Shown here: piece by piece, positions 1 to 8,490 of the stretch
How the letters are laid out: every line of letters begins with the position of its first letter
Position numbering within the stretch: position 1 is the first letter of the stretch
NCBI RefSeq assembly: GCF_009827545.1
Contig: NZ_WTYS01000001.1
Coordinates: forward strand, 705,450-769,449
DNA: 64,000 nucleotides
Direction of reading: 5' to 3'
Origin: Pontixanthobacter gangjinensis
Lineage (GTDB): Bacteria > Pseudomonadota > Alphaproteobacteria > Sphingomonadales > Sphingomonadaceae
Program-made: the position numbers and the translations under genes
Notes under the pieces: generated by a model
The model's database searches: none
What the model was told of the DNA's origin: nothing
What the model saw: the letters and a program-made list of their open reading frames with translations, nothing else

Positions 1-377
1 TCCTGCGTGACCTGCCAGACGGACTCGACACCTATCTGGGCGAAAGCGGCACAAGGCTGTCGGGCGGACAGCAGCAACGGATAGCCATCGCGCGCGCCTT
101 GTTGCGCGATTCGCCGATTTTGCTACTGGATGAAGCGACCAGCGCACTCGATGCCGAAAGCGAGCAACTGGTCCAGCAGGCGCTCGACAATCTGATGCAG
201 AACCGCACGACTCTGGTCATCGCCCACCGGCTTGCCACGGTCCGTTCGGCAGACAGGATTGTGGTTCTGGAAAAGGGGCAGATTGTCGAACAGGGAACGC
301 ACCGCGAATTGGCCGCTGCGAACGGGCTTTATAGCCGCTTGGCCGCGCTGCAATTCACGTCGTCTGATGCAGCCTGA
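1..377 (+). CDS. ABC transporter ATP-binding domain, C-terminal part (left-truncated)
   Basis: The reading frame is open from base 3 and enters from the left edge. It shows an ABC signature LSGGQQQR (bases about 57-80), Walker B with catalytic Glu and D-loop ([12 protein letters not shown]) and an H-loop His ([10 protein letters not shown]). This is the C-terminal part of an ABC nucleotide-binding domain. The signature and the ending [18 protein letters not shown] fit exporters of the MsbA/lipid A or multidrug type, in which the ATPase is fused behind a six-helix membrane domain; that domain would lie left of the window. The substrate cannot be told from this part. The stop is TGA at 375-377. 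Confidence 0.85.
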   Translation, partial: LRDLPDGLDTYLGESGTRLSGGQQQRIAIARALLRDSPILLLDEATSALDAESEQLVQQALDNLMQNRTTLVIAHRLATVRSADRIVVLEKGQIVEQGTHRELAAANGLYSRLAALQFTSSDAA

Positions 378-534
378 CCGTGCCGAGTTGATCGCAACCA
401 TTGCGCGCAGACGGATTGTTCGACAAAGTTGCAATTGAAACCGACTAAGGGCGACGCAGCGCGGCGTAGCTCCTTATATAATCGGTAGTCGCAAGCTCCT
501 GCACGGGGCACCGCGCTTTAGGAGCAAAAATCAA

Positions 535-2661
535 ATGATCCGTACATTTCTCGTAACCGGCGCCAGCGCCATTGCGCTTTTCGCCGCCTCGCCAGTTATG
601 GCTGAAGAAGCAGCCGAGGCTGAAATCGCCACGCCAACGATGAATTTTGGCGATTGGGGTTTTGATCCCGCTGGTCTCGACGCAGGCATTGATCCGGGCG
701 ATGATTTCTTCGCTTACGTCAATGCGAAATGGCTCGCCGCAAATCCGCTTCCTGCTGAATTTTCGCGATTTGGAGCCTTCAATTTGCTGCGCGAGAAATC
801 GACCAGCGATGTAAAAACATTGGTTGACGAATTGGTGGCGCAGGATGGCAGCCTGTCTGCGGATGAGCAGCGGATTGTCGATGCCTATAAATCCTATATC
901 GATAGCGATGCGATTGAAGCTGCTGGACTGGCACTGGCGCGGCCCCATCTGAACGATATTTTCAGCGCCAGAACGATGGATAGCTTGGTAAAAGTCTGGT
1001 CACAGCCGGGAATGAGCTCGCCGATTGGCGGGTTCGTGACGGTCGATCAGAAGCAGCCTGACACCTATGTCACTTACATCGGCACTGGCGGTCTTGGCCT
1101 GCCCGACCGTGATTATTATCTCGGTGACAGCGAGAAAGACCTCGGCATTCAGATCAAATATATCGAGTATCTGACCTTCCTCGCGAAAGAAGCGGGTTAC
1201 TCCGACCCGGAGCGCACAGCGCAAGCAGTCTATGGTTTTGAGGACCGGATCGCGCGGGTCATTTCATGGGATCGCGCTGTCAGCCGAAATCGTGACCTGA
1301 CTTATAACGCTGTTACCCCTGCCGAGCTGGTCGCGATGGCGGGCGAATTCCCGGTCACCACGATGCTAAAGGAAACCGGCTTCGACAAAGCGACCAAATT
1401 CGTCGTCCCGCAAATGCCGCCAACCGAAGATGAAATCGCCGAGCTGGGCCTGACCGACGAGATGCTGGCGAAAATCGGCAAGGGCACGCCGGGTATGTTC
1501 GAGGTGATGAGCGACACACCGATTGCCACACTGCAAGCGTGGACGGCCCTGCAGTTCCTGTCGGGCAATTCGGATGTATTGCCTTCACGGTTTGAAGAGG
1601 CGAACTTCGAGTTCTTCGGCAAGACCCTGCGCGGTCAACCGGAACAGCGCCCACGTTGGAAACGTGCAATTGACGAAACCGAAGGCCATTTGGGCGAGGT
1701 TTTGGGCAAGAGCTACGTCGCGCGCTATTTCCCTGAGGAAAACAAGGCGGCGATGGATGAACTCGTCGCCAATCTCGGCAAAGCTATGGCGCAGAGCATC
1801 GATGAAATCGACTGGATGGGCGATGCAACCAAAGAACAGGCCATGGCCAAGCTCAACAGCTTTGATCCGAAAATCGGTTACCGCGACAATCTGGAAACCT
1901 ACGAAGGTCTGACCATTGTTGGCGACAATCCGATTGCCAACCGGATGTCGTCAGCGATGTGGGGTTTCAAGGACAATCTCGCCAAATTGGGCGCGCCGAT
2001 TGACCGGACCGAGTGGTTTATGCTGCCGCAGACAGTCAACGCCTATTACAACGCAACCAAGAACGAAATCGTGTTCCCGGCGGCTATTTTGCAGCAACCG
2101 TTCTTTGGTATTTCGGCTGATCCCGCTGTGAATTACGGCGCGATTGGCGGCGTGATTGGCCATGAAATGGGTCACGGTTTTGATGACCAAGGTTCGAAAT
2201 CGGATGCGACCGGCGAATTGCGCAATTGGTGGACCGATGCTGACCGTACTGCTTTTGACAAGCGCGGTGATGCTCTGGTTGAGCAATACAATGCATTCTG
2301 TCCGCTTGATGACGGCAAAACCTGCGTCAATGGCCGCTTTACTCTTGGCGAGAATATCGGCGATCTGGGCGGCCTAAGCCTCGCCTATCGCGCCTATAAA
2401 TTGTCGCTGAACGGGGCAGAAGATGCAGTGATTGACGGGCTGACCGGCGATCAACGCTTCTTCCTCGCATGGGCGCAAGTCTGGCGTTCGCAGCAGCGCG
2501 AAGATAATGCCCGCCAGCGTCTGCGGACCGACAGTCACAGCCCGGAAGAATACCGGGTCAATGGCGTCGTGCGCAATATGGACGCATGGTATGACGCGTT
2601 CGGTATAACTCCAGACGATGATATGTATCTGCCGCCGGAGGAGCGTATTACCATCTGGTAG
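535..2661 (+). CDS. Secreted M13 family zinc metallopeptidase (neprilysin/PepO-like)
   Basis: The 708-residue protein starts with a signal peptide (ATGxxxTFLVTGASAIALFAASPVMA, cleaved near residue 23) and should act in the periplasm or outside the cell. M13 enzymes are zinc oligopeptidases. The zinc site is complete: HEMGH at residues 543-547 inside VIGHEMGHGFDDQG, and the third ligand E606 in ENIGDLGG. The family substrate-binding motif NAYYNATKNEIVFPA lies about 30 residues before HExxH, and the length matches the family. An AGGAG ribosome site stands 10 nt before the ATG. A strong hairpin at 2694-2725 follows the gene, so it is probably transcribed alone. Confidence 0.95.
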   Translation: MIRTFLVTGASAIALFAASPVMAEEAAEAEIATPTMNFGDWGFDPAGLDAGIDPGDDFFAYVNAKWLAANPLPAEFSRFGAFNLLREKSTSDVKTLVDELVAQDGSLSADEQRIVDAYKSYIDSDAIEAAGLALARPHLNDIFSARTMDSLVKVWSQPGMSSPIGGFVTVDQKQPDTYVTYIGTGGLGLPDRDYYLGDSEKDLGIQIKYIEYLTFLAKEAGYSDPERTAQAVYGFEDRIARVISWDRAVSRNRDLTYNAVTPAELVAMAGEFPVTTMLKETGFDKATKFVVPQMPPTEDEIAELGLTDEMLAKIGKGTPGMFEVMSDTPIATLQAWTALQFLSGNSDVLPSRFEEANFEFFGKTLRGQPEQRPRWKRAIDETEGHLGEVLGKSYVARYFPEENKAAMDELVANLGKAMAQSIDEIDWMGDATKEQAMAKLNSFDPKIGYRDNLETYEGLTIVGDNPIANRMSSAMWGFKDNLAKLGAPIDRTEWFMLPQTVNAYYNATKNEIVFPAAILQQPFFGISADPAVNYGAIGGVIGHEMGHGFDDQGSKSDATGELRNWWTDADRTAFDKRGDALVEQYNAFCPLDDGKTCVNGRFTLGENIGDLGGLSLAYRAYKLSLNGAEDAVIDGLTGDQRFFLAWAQVWRSQQREDNARQRLRTDSHSPEEYRVNGVVRNMDAWYDAFGITPDDDMYLPPEERITIW

Positions 2662-2693
2662 GCGCCTTTCCGAAGCAAAAGACGGCACCAATC

Positions 2694-2731
2694 GCGCTCT
2701 CTTTCCTTCGCGGGAAAGGGGGCGCTTTGGG
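2694..2731 (+). terminator. Hairpin downstream of the M13 peptidase gene
   Basis: GCGCTCTCTTTCC and GGAAAGGGGGCGC form a 13-bp stem (two G-U pairs on the plus RNA) around a 6-nt loop. It is followed only by TTTGGGTTT, so the U tract is weak. It sits 32 nt after the M13 stop and before uppP; a transcription terminator is the likely role. Confidence 0.6.
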
Positions 2732-2788
2732 TTTGAGGCTGCCAGTACCTCTTGACTATCCGCCCTCCATGTTCATGAGGCGTGTCCC

Positions 2789-3601
2789 ATGGACCAAACC
2801 CTCACCGCTATCCTCCTCGGCATTGTCGAAGGCCTCACCGAATTTGTGCCCGTCTCATCGACTGGCCACCTCATTCTTGCGTCGGAATTGTTCGGATATG
2901 ATTCTGCGCAATGGGCAATGTTTAATGTCGTGATCCAATTGGGCGCGATTCTGGCTGTTGTTGTCCAATATTGGTCGACATTCTGGAATGCCGGGATTGG
3001 CGTGCTGAAACTGGAATCCGAAGGGCTTCGGTTTGCCCGCAATATCTTGTTGGCGTTCATTCCTTCGGCAATTCTCGGATTGGCGCTGAAGGACCAGATC
3101 GACATCATGCTCGGTAGCCCGTCCATCGTGGCTTGGGCACTGATTATCGGCGGTATCGCCATCTTGGGTATCGAGAAAGTCGCAAAGCCTGGCAACGATA
3201 TCAAAGTGGCCGATCTGCCGATAAAGCAAGTGATTGGCGTGGGCCTCGCTCAATGCGTGGCGATGATCCCCGGCGTCAGCCGCTCGGGTGCGACAATTAT
3301 GGGCGCGCTTGCGATGGGTGTGGGGCGCAAGACTGCCGCTGAATTCTCGTTCTTCCTTGCCGTGCCCACCATGATCGGCGCGACCTTTCTGGAATTGGTG
3401 ACCAAGGGCGATCAACTCAACGCCGGAACCACCAGCGTGGGTTGGTGGGAAATCGGGATCGGGTTCGCGGTCAGCTTCGTGGTCGCTCTGGCGGTTATTC
3501 GGGCGTTTGTCGCCTATGTCAGCAAGCACGGTTTCGCGCCGTTCGCGTGGTACCGGATTGTCATCGGTGGTGCGGCAGTGGTGTGGTTGACCATGAGGTA
3601 A
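2789..3601 (+). CDS. uppP: Undecaprenyl-diphosphatase UppP (BacA)
   Basis: This 270-residue integral membrane protein dephosphorylates undecaprenyl pyrophosphate to recycle the lipid carrier for peptidoglycan and other envelope polymers; overproduction gives bacitracin resistance. Both family signatures are present: the Glu-rich motif EGLTEFVPVSSTGHL near residues 14-28 and the second motif PGVSRSGAT near residue 160. Multiple hydrophobic helices fill the rest. Length is normal for the family. The ATG at 2789 has a GAGG about 10 nt upstream; two earlier ATGs are in another frame. Confidence 0.96.
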   Translation: MDQTLTAILLGIVEGLTEFVPVSSTGHLILASELFGYDSAQWAMFNVVIQLGAILAVVVQYWSTFWNAGIGVLKLESEGLRFARNILLAFIPSAILGLALKDQIDIMLGSPSIVAWALIIGGIAILGIEKVAKPGNDIKVADLPIKQVIGVGLAQCVAMIPGVSRSGATIMGALAMGVGRKTAAEFSFFLAVPTMIGATFLELVTKGDQLNAGTTSVGWWEIGIGFAVSFVVALAVIRAFVAYVSKHGFAPFAWYRIVIGGAAVVWLTMR

Positions 3602-3724
3602 GTAGTTAAATTAGCTGAATGATTCGAGAGAAAGCGCGATTATTCGGGTGACCCAGACGAATAATTGGAACCAAACACTGAATTACAACGTTTATTTGGC
3701 GTAATGTAATTTGGAAACACGATT

Positions 3725-3979
3725 ATGGGCTTGGCAATTTTGTTTGCGATCGGGGGGGTCCTCGGTTGGTTATCATCGATTATCCAGTCGCAGACAGATG
3801 GTCGCGAGATATTGATGGACATTGGTGCAGGTGTGCTCGGCGCGCTGCTTCTTGGCCTGCTGATGTCATCAAGCTCTTTGGTTAAGGAGATCAGCGCCAG
3901 CACGTTCTTCTTTGGTTGTATCGGGGCAGCAGGCGGTTTGTTGGTCGCCCACATGGTCCGTCGCGGAATTCCAGGATAG
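3725..3979 (+). CDS. Small GlsB/YeaQ/YmgE-type membrane protein
   Basis: An 84-residue, very hydrophobic protein with three predicted membrane helices and glycine-rich turns (AIGGVLGWLSSII, GAGVLGALLLGLL, FFGCIGAAGGLLVAHMV). Size, the GWL.S.I motif in helix 1 and the G-rich helix 2 match the transglycosylase-associated/GlsB stress-response family, whose biochemical role is not established. It is preceded by 123 nt without a gene and ends 7 nt before the convergent phhA stop. Family assignment is by pattern and moderately sure. Confidence 0.75.
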   Translation: MGLAILFAIGGVLGWLSSIIQSQTDGREILMDIGAGVLGALLLGLLMSSSSLVKEISASTFFFGCIGAAGGLLVAHMVRRGIPG

Positions 3980-3986
3980 AACGCCG

Positions 3987-4928
3987 TTAAACCGGTTCCG
4001 CTCCGCTCCCTCTGCCTCCGCGCAGCAAATATTCCTGCGTACCGCGATGTACCACATTATCGACATCGATCACCGCCGAATTGGCATAGGTAAAGGCAGG
4101 CGATAGATTGCGATAAAGCCGGTCAAAGTCGCGCTCGACCGTTTGACGATACAAATCCTCAAAGCTTTCAATCACGAAATAAGTCGGCTGCAAATCGCTG
4201 ATAACGTAATCGGTGCGCATTACGCGGTCGACATTCAGCATGATCCGGTTCGGACTTTGCGCCTCCACCGCGAAGACAATCTCTGCGGGACCCGACAGAA
4301 TACCAGCGCCATAAGCGCGCACATCGTCACCCTCCATCATCAGGCCGAATTCGACCGTGTACCAATAGAGCGCGCCCAATGCTTTCAGGCGGTTATATTT
4401 CATCGCCTTCCATCCGGCCTTGCCATATTCCTGCATGTAATCGGCAAACACCGGATCGGTCAGCATCGGCACATGGCCGAACACATCGTGGAACACGTCG
4501 GGTTCCTGAATGTAGTCAAACGTTTCGCGGGTGCGGATGAAATTGCCTGCGGGGAAGCGGCGGTTCGCCAGATGCCAGAAAAACACATGATCGGGAATCA
4601 ACATCGGCACGGGCACTACCGACCAACCTGTCAAACTGCCCAGCTCTTCGGACAACTTGCCAAATTCGGGCACGCCGCCGCGGCCCAGATCCAGCTTCTC
4701 GCAGCCCGCCATAAAGGCGGTTGCCGCGCGGCCCGGCAGGATCGCCATTTGCCGCTCGAACAATTCATCCCAAATTGCATTTTGCTCTGCGCCATAATTC
4801 GCTTGCTTTGGCTCAAGCCAGTCTTCCCCCACATGCTCCGGCTTTTTCAGCGGCGCGGTGAAGACATCTTCCGGCATTTCGGGCAGCGTGGCAAAATCGC
4901 TAAGAGGCTCTATTACTGTCTGGGTCAT
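3987..4928 (-). CDS. phhA: Phenylalanine-4-hydroxylase
   Basis: A 313-residue monomeric-type aromatic amino acid hydroxylase that converts phenylalanine to tyrosine using tetrahydropterin and non-haem iron. The iron ligands are visible: H147 and H152 in FHDVFGH and E193 in YWYTVEFG. The length fits bacterial PhhA, without a regulatory ACT domain. The start is set at MTQTVIEPL. The frame stays open upstream to 5192, but that part is low-complexity, not PhhA-like, and would run through the divergent ppk2 gene. Only 59 nt separate the phhA and ppk2 starts, so the two share a divergent promoter region. Confidence 0.95.
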   Translation of the reverse strand: MTQTVIEPLSDFATLPEMPEDVFTAPLKKPEHVGEDWLEPKQANYGAEQNAIWDELFERQMAILPGRAATAFMAGCEKLDLGRGGVPEFGKLSEELGSLTGWSVVPVPMLIPDHVFFWHLANRRFPAGNFIRTRETFDYIQEPDVFHDVFGHVPMLTDPVFADYMQEYGKAGWKAMKYNRLKALGALYWYTVEFGLMMEGDDVRAYGAGILSGPAEIVFAVEAQSPNRIMLNVDRVMRTDYVISDLQPTYFVIESFEDLYRQTVERDFDRLYRNLSPAFTYANSAVIDVDNVVHRGTQEYLLRGGRGSGAEPV

Positions 4929-4987
4929 ATCGGCTGAAAGCTTTAGCAGCCGCAGGGTTAAGAAACAAATTTGTGAAGAGATAGACG

Positions 4988-5764
4988 ATGGGGAAGCTGA
5001 AGCGCACAGAATATGAAGAATTGCTCGAGCCGATGGAGGAAGAACTGGTCGCGATGGCGCGCTGGGCCAAACATTCCGGCGCGCGCATCTGCGTGATTTT
5101 TGAAGGGCGGGATACCGCAGGAAAGGGCGGAGCCATCCGCGCAGTCGGCGAGCGATTAAACCCGCGCCAATGCAATGTCGTTGCGCTGTCAAAGCCGAAT
5201 GAGCGCGAAATGACTCAGTGGTATTTCCAGCGATATGTTCCCTATTTGCCCGCCGCCGGGGAAATAGTCCTGTTCGACCGCAGCTGGTATAACCGTGCTG
5301 GCGTTGAGAAAGTCATGGGCTTCACCAGCGAGGACAAGGTTGCACGATTTTTGGAAGAAGCGCCCAAATTTGAAAAAATGCTGATCGATGACGGGATATT
5401 ACTGTTCAAATATTGGCTGACGACTGATCAGGAAAAACAGGAAGAAAGGCTTACGGAAAGGCTGGAAGACCCGTTGAAGCGGTGGAAACTGTCACCGATC
5501 GATTTGGCCGCCCGCGAGCAATATGACGCCTACACTCAGGCCCGCGAAGCAATGCTGAAGGCTACCCACACAGACCATGCGCCTTGGACACTGGTGGATT
5601 TCAATGACCAGAAACAGGGACGGCTGACATTGGTGCGCAATTTGCTCGACCGGATGCCTGACACGCATATCGAGCCGCCAGCTCTGGCATTTCCCGAGCT
5701 TGGCCATGACCCGATTTCGGAAAGTTACTCGGTCTTGAAACCGATCGCCGATTACACGCCGTGA
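4988..5764 (+). CDS. ppk2: Polyphosphate kinase 2 family protein
   Basis: A 258-residue PPK2-fold kinase, which transfers phosphate between polyphosphate and nucleotides. It has the Walker A loop GRDTAGKGG (residues 40-48), the paired Asp/Glu region LNPRQCNVVALSKP, and the lid/Walker B motif LFDRSWYNRAGVE (about 95-107), all diagnostic for PPK2. The length matches the short single-domain type. Whether it favours ADP, GDP or AMP cannot be read safely from the sequence. The ATG at 4988 is preceded by GAAGAGA. It is divergent from phhA. Confidence 0.93.
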   Translation: MGKLKRTEYEELLEPMEEELVAMARWAKHSGARICVIFEGRDTAGKGGAIRAVGERLNPRQCNVVALSKPNEREMTQWYFQRYVPYLPAAGEIVLFDRSWYNRAGVEKVMGFTSEDKVARFLEEAPKFEKMLIDDGILLFKYWLTTDQEKQEERLTERLEDPLKRWKLSPIDLAAREQYDAYTQAREAMLKATHTDHAPWTLVDFNDQKQGRLTLVRNLLDRMPDTHIEPPALAFPELGHDPISESYSVLKPIADYTP

Positions 5765-6019
5765 CCCGGTTGTGCTTGGCCGAGATGCCCGAGATTTTCC
5801 TACATTGCCAGTTTAGGGCAGGAGAGTTCATCGCTCTTTGACATTGTCAGCTTCCGTGACCGCATTGGCAGCATTTTTGCTGCTCGGGATTTTTCGGAAA
5901 TCAAAGCCCGAGCAAATGTGTAACCCGTATCCCAACAGGCAAACCGTATGAAATCAGGCAATTACCAAAGGTGTGTTAGGTTACAGGTGTAACCCTAAGC
6001 CCCACATTCGTCGTCGCCG
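5765..6019. other. Convergent intergenic region with two inverted repeats
   Basis: No gene is seen between the convergent ppk2 and thiolase stops. GCTCGGG (5882-5888) pairs with CCCGAGC (5907-5913) across an 18-nt loop, with T- and A-rich flanks on both sides, so it could end transcription in either direction. TTAGGTTAC (5976-5984) and GTAACCCTAA (5989-5998) form a second hairpin with a 4-nt loop, about 20 nt beyond the thiolase stop, without a U tract. Confidence 0.4.
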
Positions 6020-7249
6020 CTAGCTGGCCCGTTCGAACAAAGCGGCGATACCCTGACCGCCGCCGATGCACATGGTTTCAAGCCCGAAGCGGGCTTCGCG
6101 CCGGTGCATTTCATGCGCCATATCGGCCAGAATGCGTCCGCCGGTCGCGCCAATCGGATGGCCGAGTGAAATGCCCGATCCATTGACGTTGAGCATATCC
6201 ATCCGGCTGTCATTCTCTGACCAACCCCAGCCTTTAAGCACCGCCAGAACCTGCGGCGCAAAGGCTTCGTTAAGTTCGACCAGATCGATGTCGGCCCAAC
6301 CTTTGCCGCTGCGCGCGAACAGCCGTTCGGTCGCTGGCACAGGGCCGATACCCATTCGCGCCGGATCGCACCCGGCGGCGGCCCAACTGTCAAACCACAG
6401 CAAAGGTTCAAGGCCGAGTTCTTCTAATTTGTCCTCGCCTACCACCAGGCAGGCTGCGGCGGCGTCATTTTGCTGGCTGGCATTGCCTGCGGTTACCACG
6501 GCATCAGGATTGGTTTTGCCTTCGAGCGCTCGCAAAGCGCCAAGGCTTTCGAGGCTTGCATCAGCGCGGAAGCCTTCATCTTTGGCGAATATCACGGCAT
6601 CGCCGCGCCTTTGGGGGATTTCAACAGGCACCATCTGTGCATCGAATTTACCAGCATCCCAAGCCGCAGCCGCATTTTGGTGGCTCCTCACAGCATATGC
6701 GTCCGATGCCTCGCGACTGATGTCATAATCCTTGGCCAGGTTTTCGGCGGTTTCGATCATGCCGGTAATCACGCCGAACCGTTCGATTGGCTGGCTCATC
6801 AACCGGCCCCGCGTCAGCCGGTCGTGCAACGTCATATCGCCGAACCGCACGCCTTGGCGCAGATCGGTGGTGTAATGCTCGACATTGGACATGCTCTCAA
6901 CACCGCCTGCGACCACTACATCAGCCGCGCCGGTTTGAATCATCATTGCGGCGTTTATGACCGCTTGCAGGCCAGAGCCGCAGCGGCGGTCCAATTGATA
7001 GCCGGGCACTTCGATAGGCAAGCCAGCGGCGAGCCAGCTCCAATGGCCGATCGACGGTGCCTCCGCGCTGCCATAGCCTTGGCTGAATACCACATCGTCG
7101 ACCCGCTCGGGATCGATACCGCTGCGCTCGATCAACGCCTTGAGAATTACCGCGCCAAGCGGCCCGGCCTCCATCGGCGCAAGCGATCCAAGGAATTTGC
7201 CGACCGGCGTGCGGAGCGGGCTGACGATTGCGGCGCGGCGAAGTGTCAT
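6020..7249 (-). CDS. Acetyl-CoA acyltransferase (thiolase)
   Basis: A 409-residue thiolase that cleaves 3-ketoacyl-CoA or condenses acetyl-CoA. The nucleophilic Cys is C90 in DRRCGSGLQAV; the second active-site loop GHPIGATGG and the C-terminal Cys motif CIGGGQG are intact. Its start codon overlaps the stop of the upstream CaiB-type gene (ATGA), and it is the last gene of a three-gene minus-strand operon with an acyl-CoA dehydrogenase. The context favours degradative beta-oxidation over biosynthesis; the substrate chain is unknown. Confidence 0.92.
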   Translation of the reverse strand: MTLRRAAIVSPLRTPVGKFLGSLAPMEAGPLGAVILKALIERSGIDPERVDDVVFSQGYGSAEAPSIGHWSWLAAGLPIEVPGYQLDRRCGSGLQAVINAAMMIQTGAADVVVAGGVESMSNVEHYTTDLRQGVRFGDMTLHDRLTRGRLMSQPIERFGVITGMIETAENLAKDYDISREASDAYAVRSHQNAAAAWDAGKFDAQMVPVEIPQRRGDAVIFAKDEGFRADASLESLGALRALEGKTNPDAVVTAGNASQQNDAAAACLVVGEDKLEELGLEPLLWFDSWAAAGCDPARMGIGPVPATERLFARSGKGWADIDLVELNEAFAPQVLAVLKGWGWSENDSRMDMLNVNGSGISLGHPIGATGGRILADMAHEMHRREARFGLETMCIGGGQGIAALFERAS

Positions 7250-8490
7250 GATTTGTCCTTATTTGAATGGGCATCACTACCGGCAACGATTCCGGCGTCC
7301 ATCAACTTGCCAATTGCGCCCGAACCCAGTCCGAGCCGTTCAGCGAGAATTTCTTCGCTGCTCGCGCCAAGGAACGGTGCTGGCTGCGGATCACCGCGAG
7401 TGTGGCCCGGCATATTGGCGAAGGGGCCGGGGGCCGGATAGTCAAAGCCGCTGGGGTTGGCAGGCGATGTGCCAAACAGCGGATTATCCGTGACCAGATC
7501 GGGGTCGGTCGCGGCCTCGTGCATCGTGCGGTATCGTTCGAAAGTGGCGCCAGCGGCTGCGAGCCGCCTGGCCAGATCATCATAGGAAAACTGGTCGGCC
7601 ACGCTTTGAAACAGCGCGAACAATTCTTCGCGGTGGGTGAAGCGGAAATGGTCGCTGGCGCTGAAGGATACGCCGTGTTTACTCTCGATTGCGCCCACTT
7701 GCCCGGCCACATCAAACGCCTCGACCAATCCGGCCCATTGTTTGTTGGTCAATGCTGCGACCATAAAGCGCTTGCCGTCTCTTGAACGGAAGTCGCGCCC
7801 GAAAGCGCCCCAAATTGCATTGCCAAGCCGCTGCCTGTCGCCGCCGCGATAGAGCATTTCCGCCATCGCACCGCTATTGGCCACAGTGCCAATTGCGACA
7901 TCGCCAAGCGGAATACGAACTTCGCTGCCTTCGCCGGTGACATCACGGTGGCGTAATGCCGCCATCAGCGCGAACGCAGTATAAGCGCCGGTGATGAAGT
8001 CCCATGCAGGGAGCGTCTGGTTGACCGGCGGGGCGCTGTCCTGATCCCATTCGGCGGGGCCAGTCATCAGCGGGTATCCGCTGGCAGCGTTGACAGTAAA
8101 ATCCATCGCCTGGCGTCCGTCACCCCAGCCCATAATCCGCACAGTAATCATGTCATCGCGCCCGGCCTTCAGGACTTCATGAGAAAGGAAGCTTTTCTCC
8201 GGAACATTGGTAATTATCTGGCCGGTCTTGCGCGCCAGTTCCTGCACCAATTCGCGCCCCTCTGCCGTGCGCATATTTACCGCGACGCTTTTCTTGGCGC
8301 GGTTCAGATTTTCCCAGCTGAGCGAGCGGCCCTCTTCGGTTAGTTGATAGCGGTCATAATCAAGTCCGCCGCCGATCTGGTCGACGCGGATAACCTCGGC
8401 CCCCATTTGCGCGCAGTATAGTCCCGCAGTCGGCGAGGCGACAAAGCTCGACACCTCGATAATCGAAAGGCCGCTCAGTAAATTGTACAT
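7246..8490 (-). CDS. CaiB/BaiF family CoA-transferase
   Basis: A 414-residue class III CoA-transferase. It has the family N-terminus LSGLSIIEVSSFVASPTAG (variant of the usual DLT.VLAGP motif), the RVDQIGGGLDYDR cofactor loop and the catalytic region WDFITGAYTAFALMAALRHRD, whose Asp is the presumed acyl carrier residue. Such enzymes move CoA between carboxylic acids, or in the racemase branch epimerise 2-methylacyl-CoA. Its start overlaps the dehydrogenase stop by one base (TAATG) and its stop overlaps the thiolase start, so the three are translationally coupled. Transferase and racemase cannot be told apart here. Confidence 0.88.
   Translation of the reverse strand: MYNLLSGLSIIEVSSFVASPTAGLYCAQMGAEVIRVDQIGGGLDYDRYQLTEEGRSLSWENLNRAKKSVAVNMRTAEGRELVQELARKTGQIITNVPEKSFLSHEVLKAGRDDMITVRIMGWGDGRQAMDFTVNAASGYPLMTGPAEWDQDSAPPVNQTLPAWDFITGAYTAFALMAALRHRDVTGEGSEVRIPLGDVAIGTVANSGAMAEMLYRGGDRQRLGNAIWGAFGRDFRSRDGKRFMVAALTNKQWAGLVEAFDVAGQVGAIESKHGVSFSASDHFRFTHREELFALFQSVADQFSYDDLARRLAAAGATFERYRTMHEAATDPDLVTDNPLFGTSPANPSGFDYPAPGPFANMPGHTRGDPQPAPFLGASSEEILAERLGLGSGAIGKLMDAGIVAGSDAHSNKDKS

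Noticed and set aside
4143..4937. 264-codon open frame on the plus strand within phhA
   Set aside because: It lies wholly antisense to a well-supported gene and its protein is His/Cys-rich with no family features; similar antisense frames occur over thiolase, pabB and mccB and are side effects of codon use.
4929..5192. Long N-terminal extension of PhhA
   Set aside because: The frame is open to 5192, but the extra 88 residues are Arg/Ser/Cys-rich, unlike PhhA, and lie across the divergent ppk2 start.
5976..5998. Regulatory palindrome GGTTAC-GTAACC as operator
   Set aside because: It lies at the 3' ends of two convergent genes, where no promoter is expected; a weak hairpin terminator is simpler.
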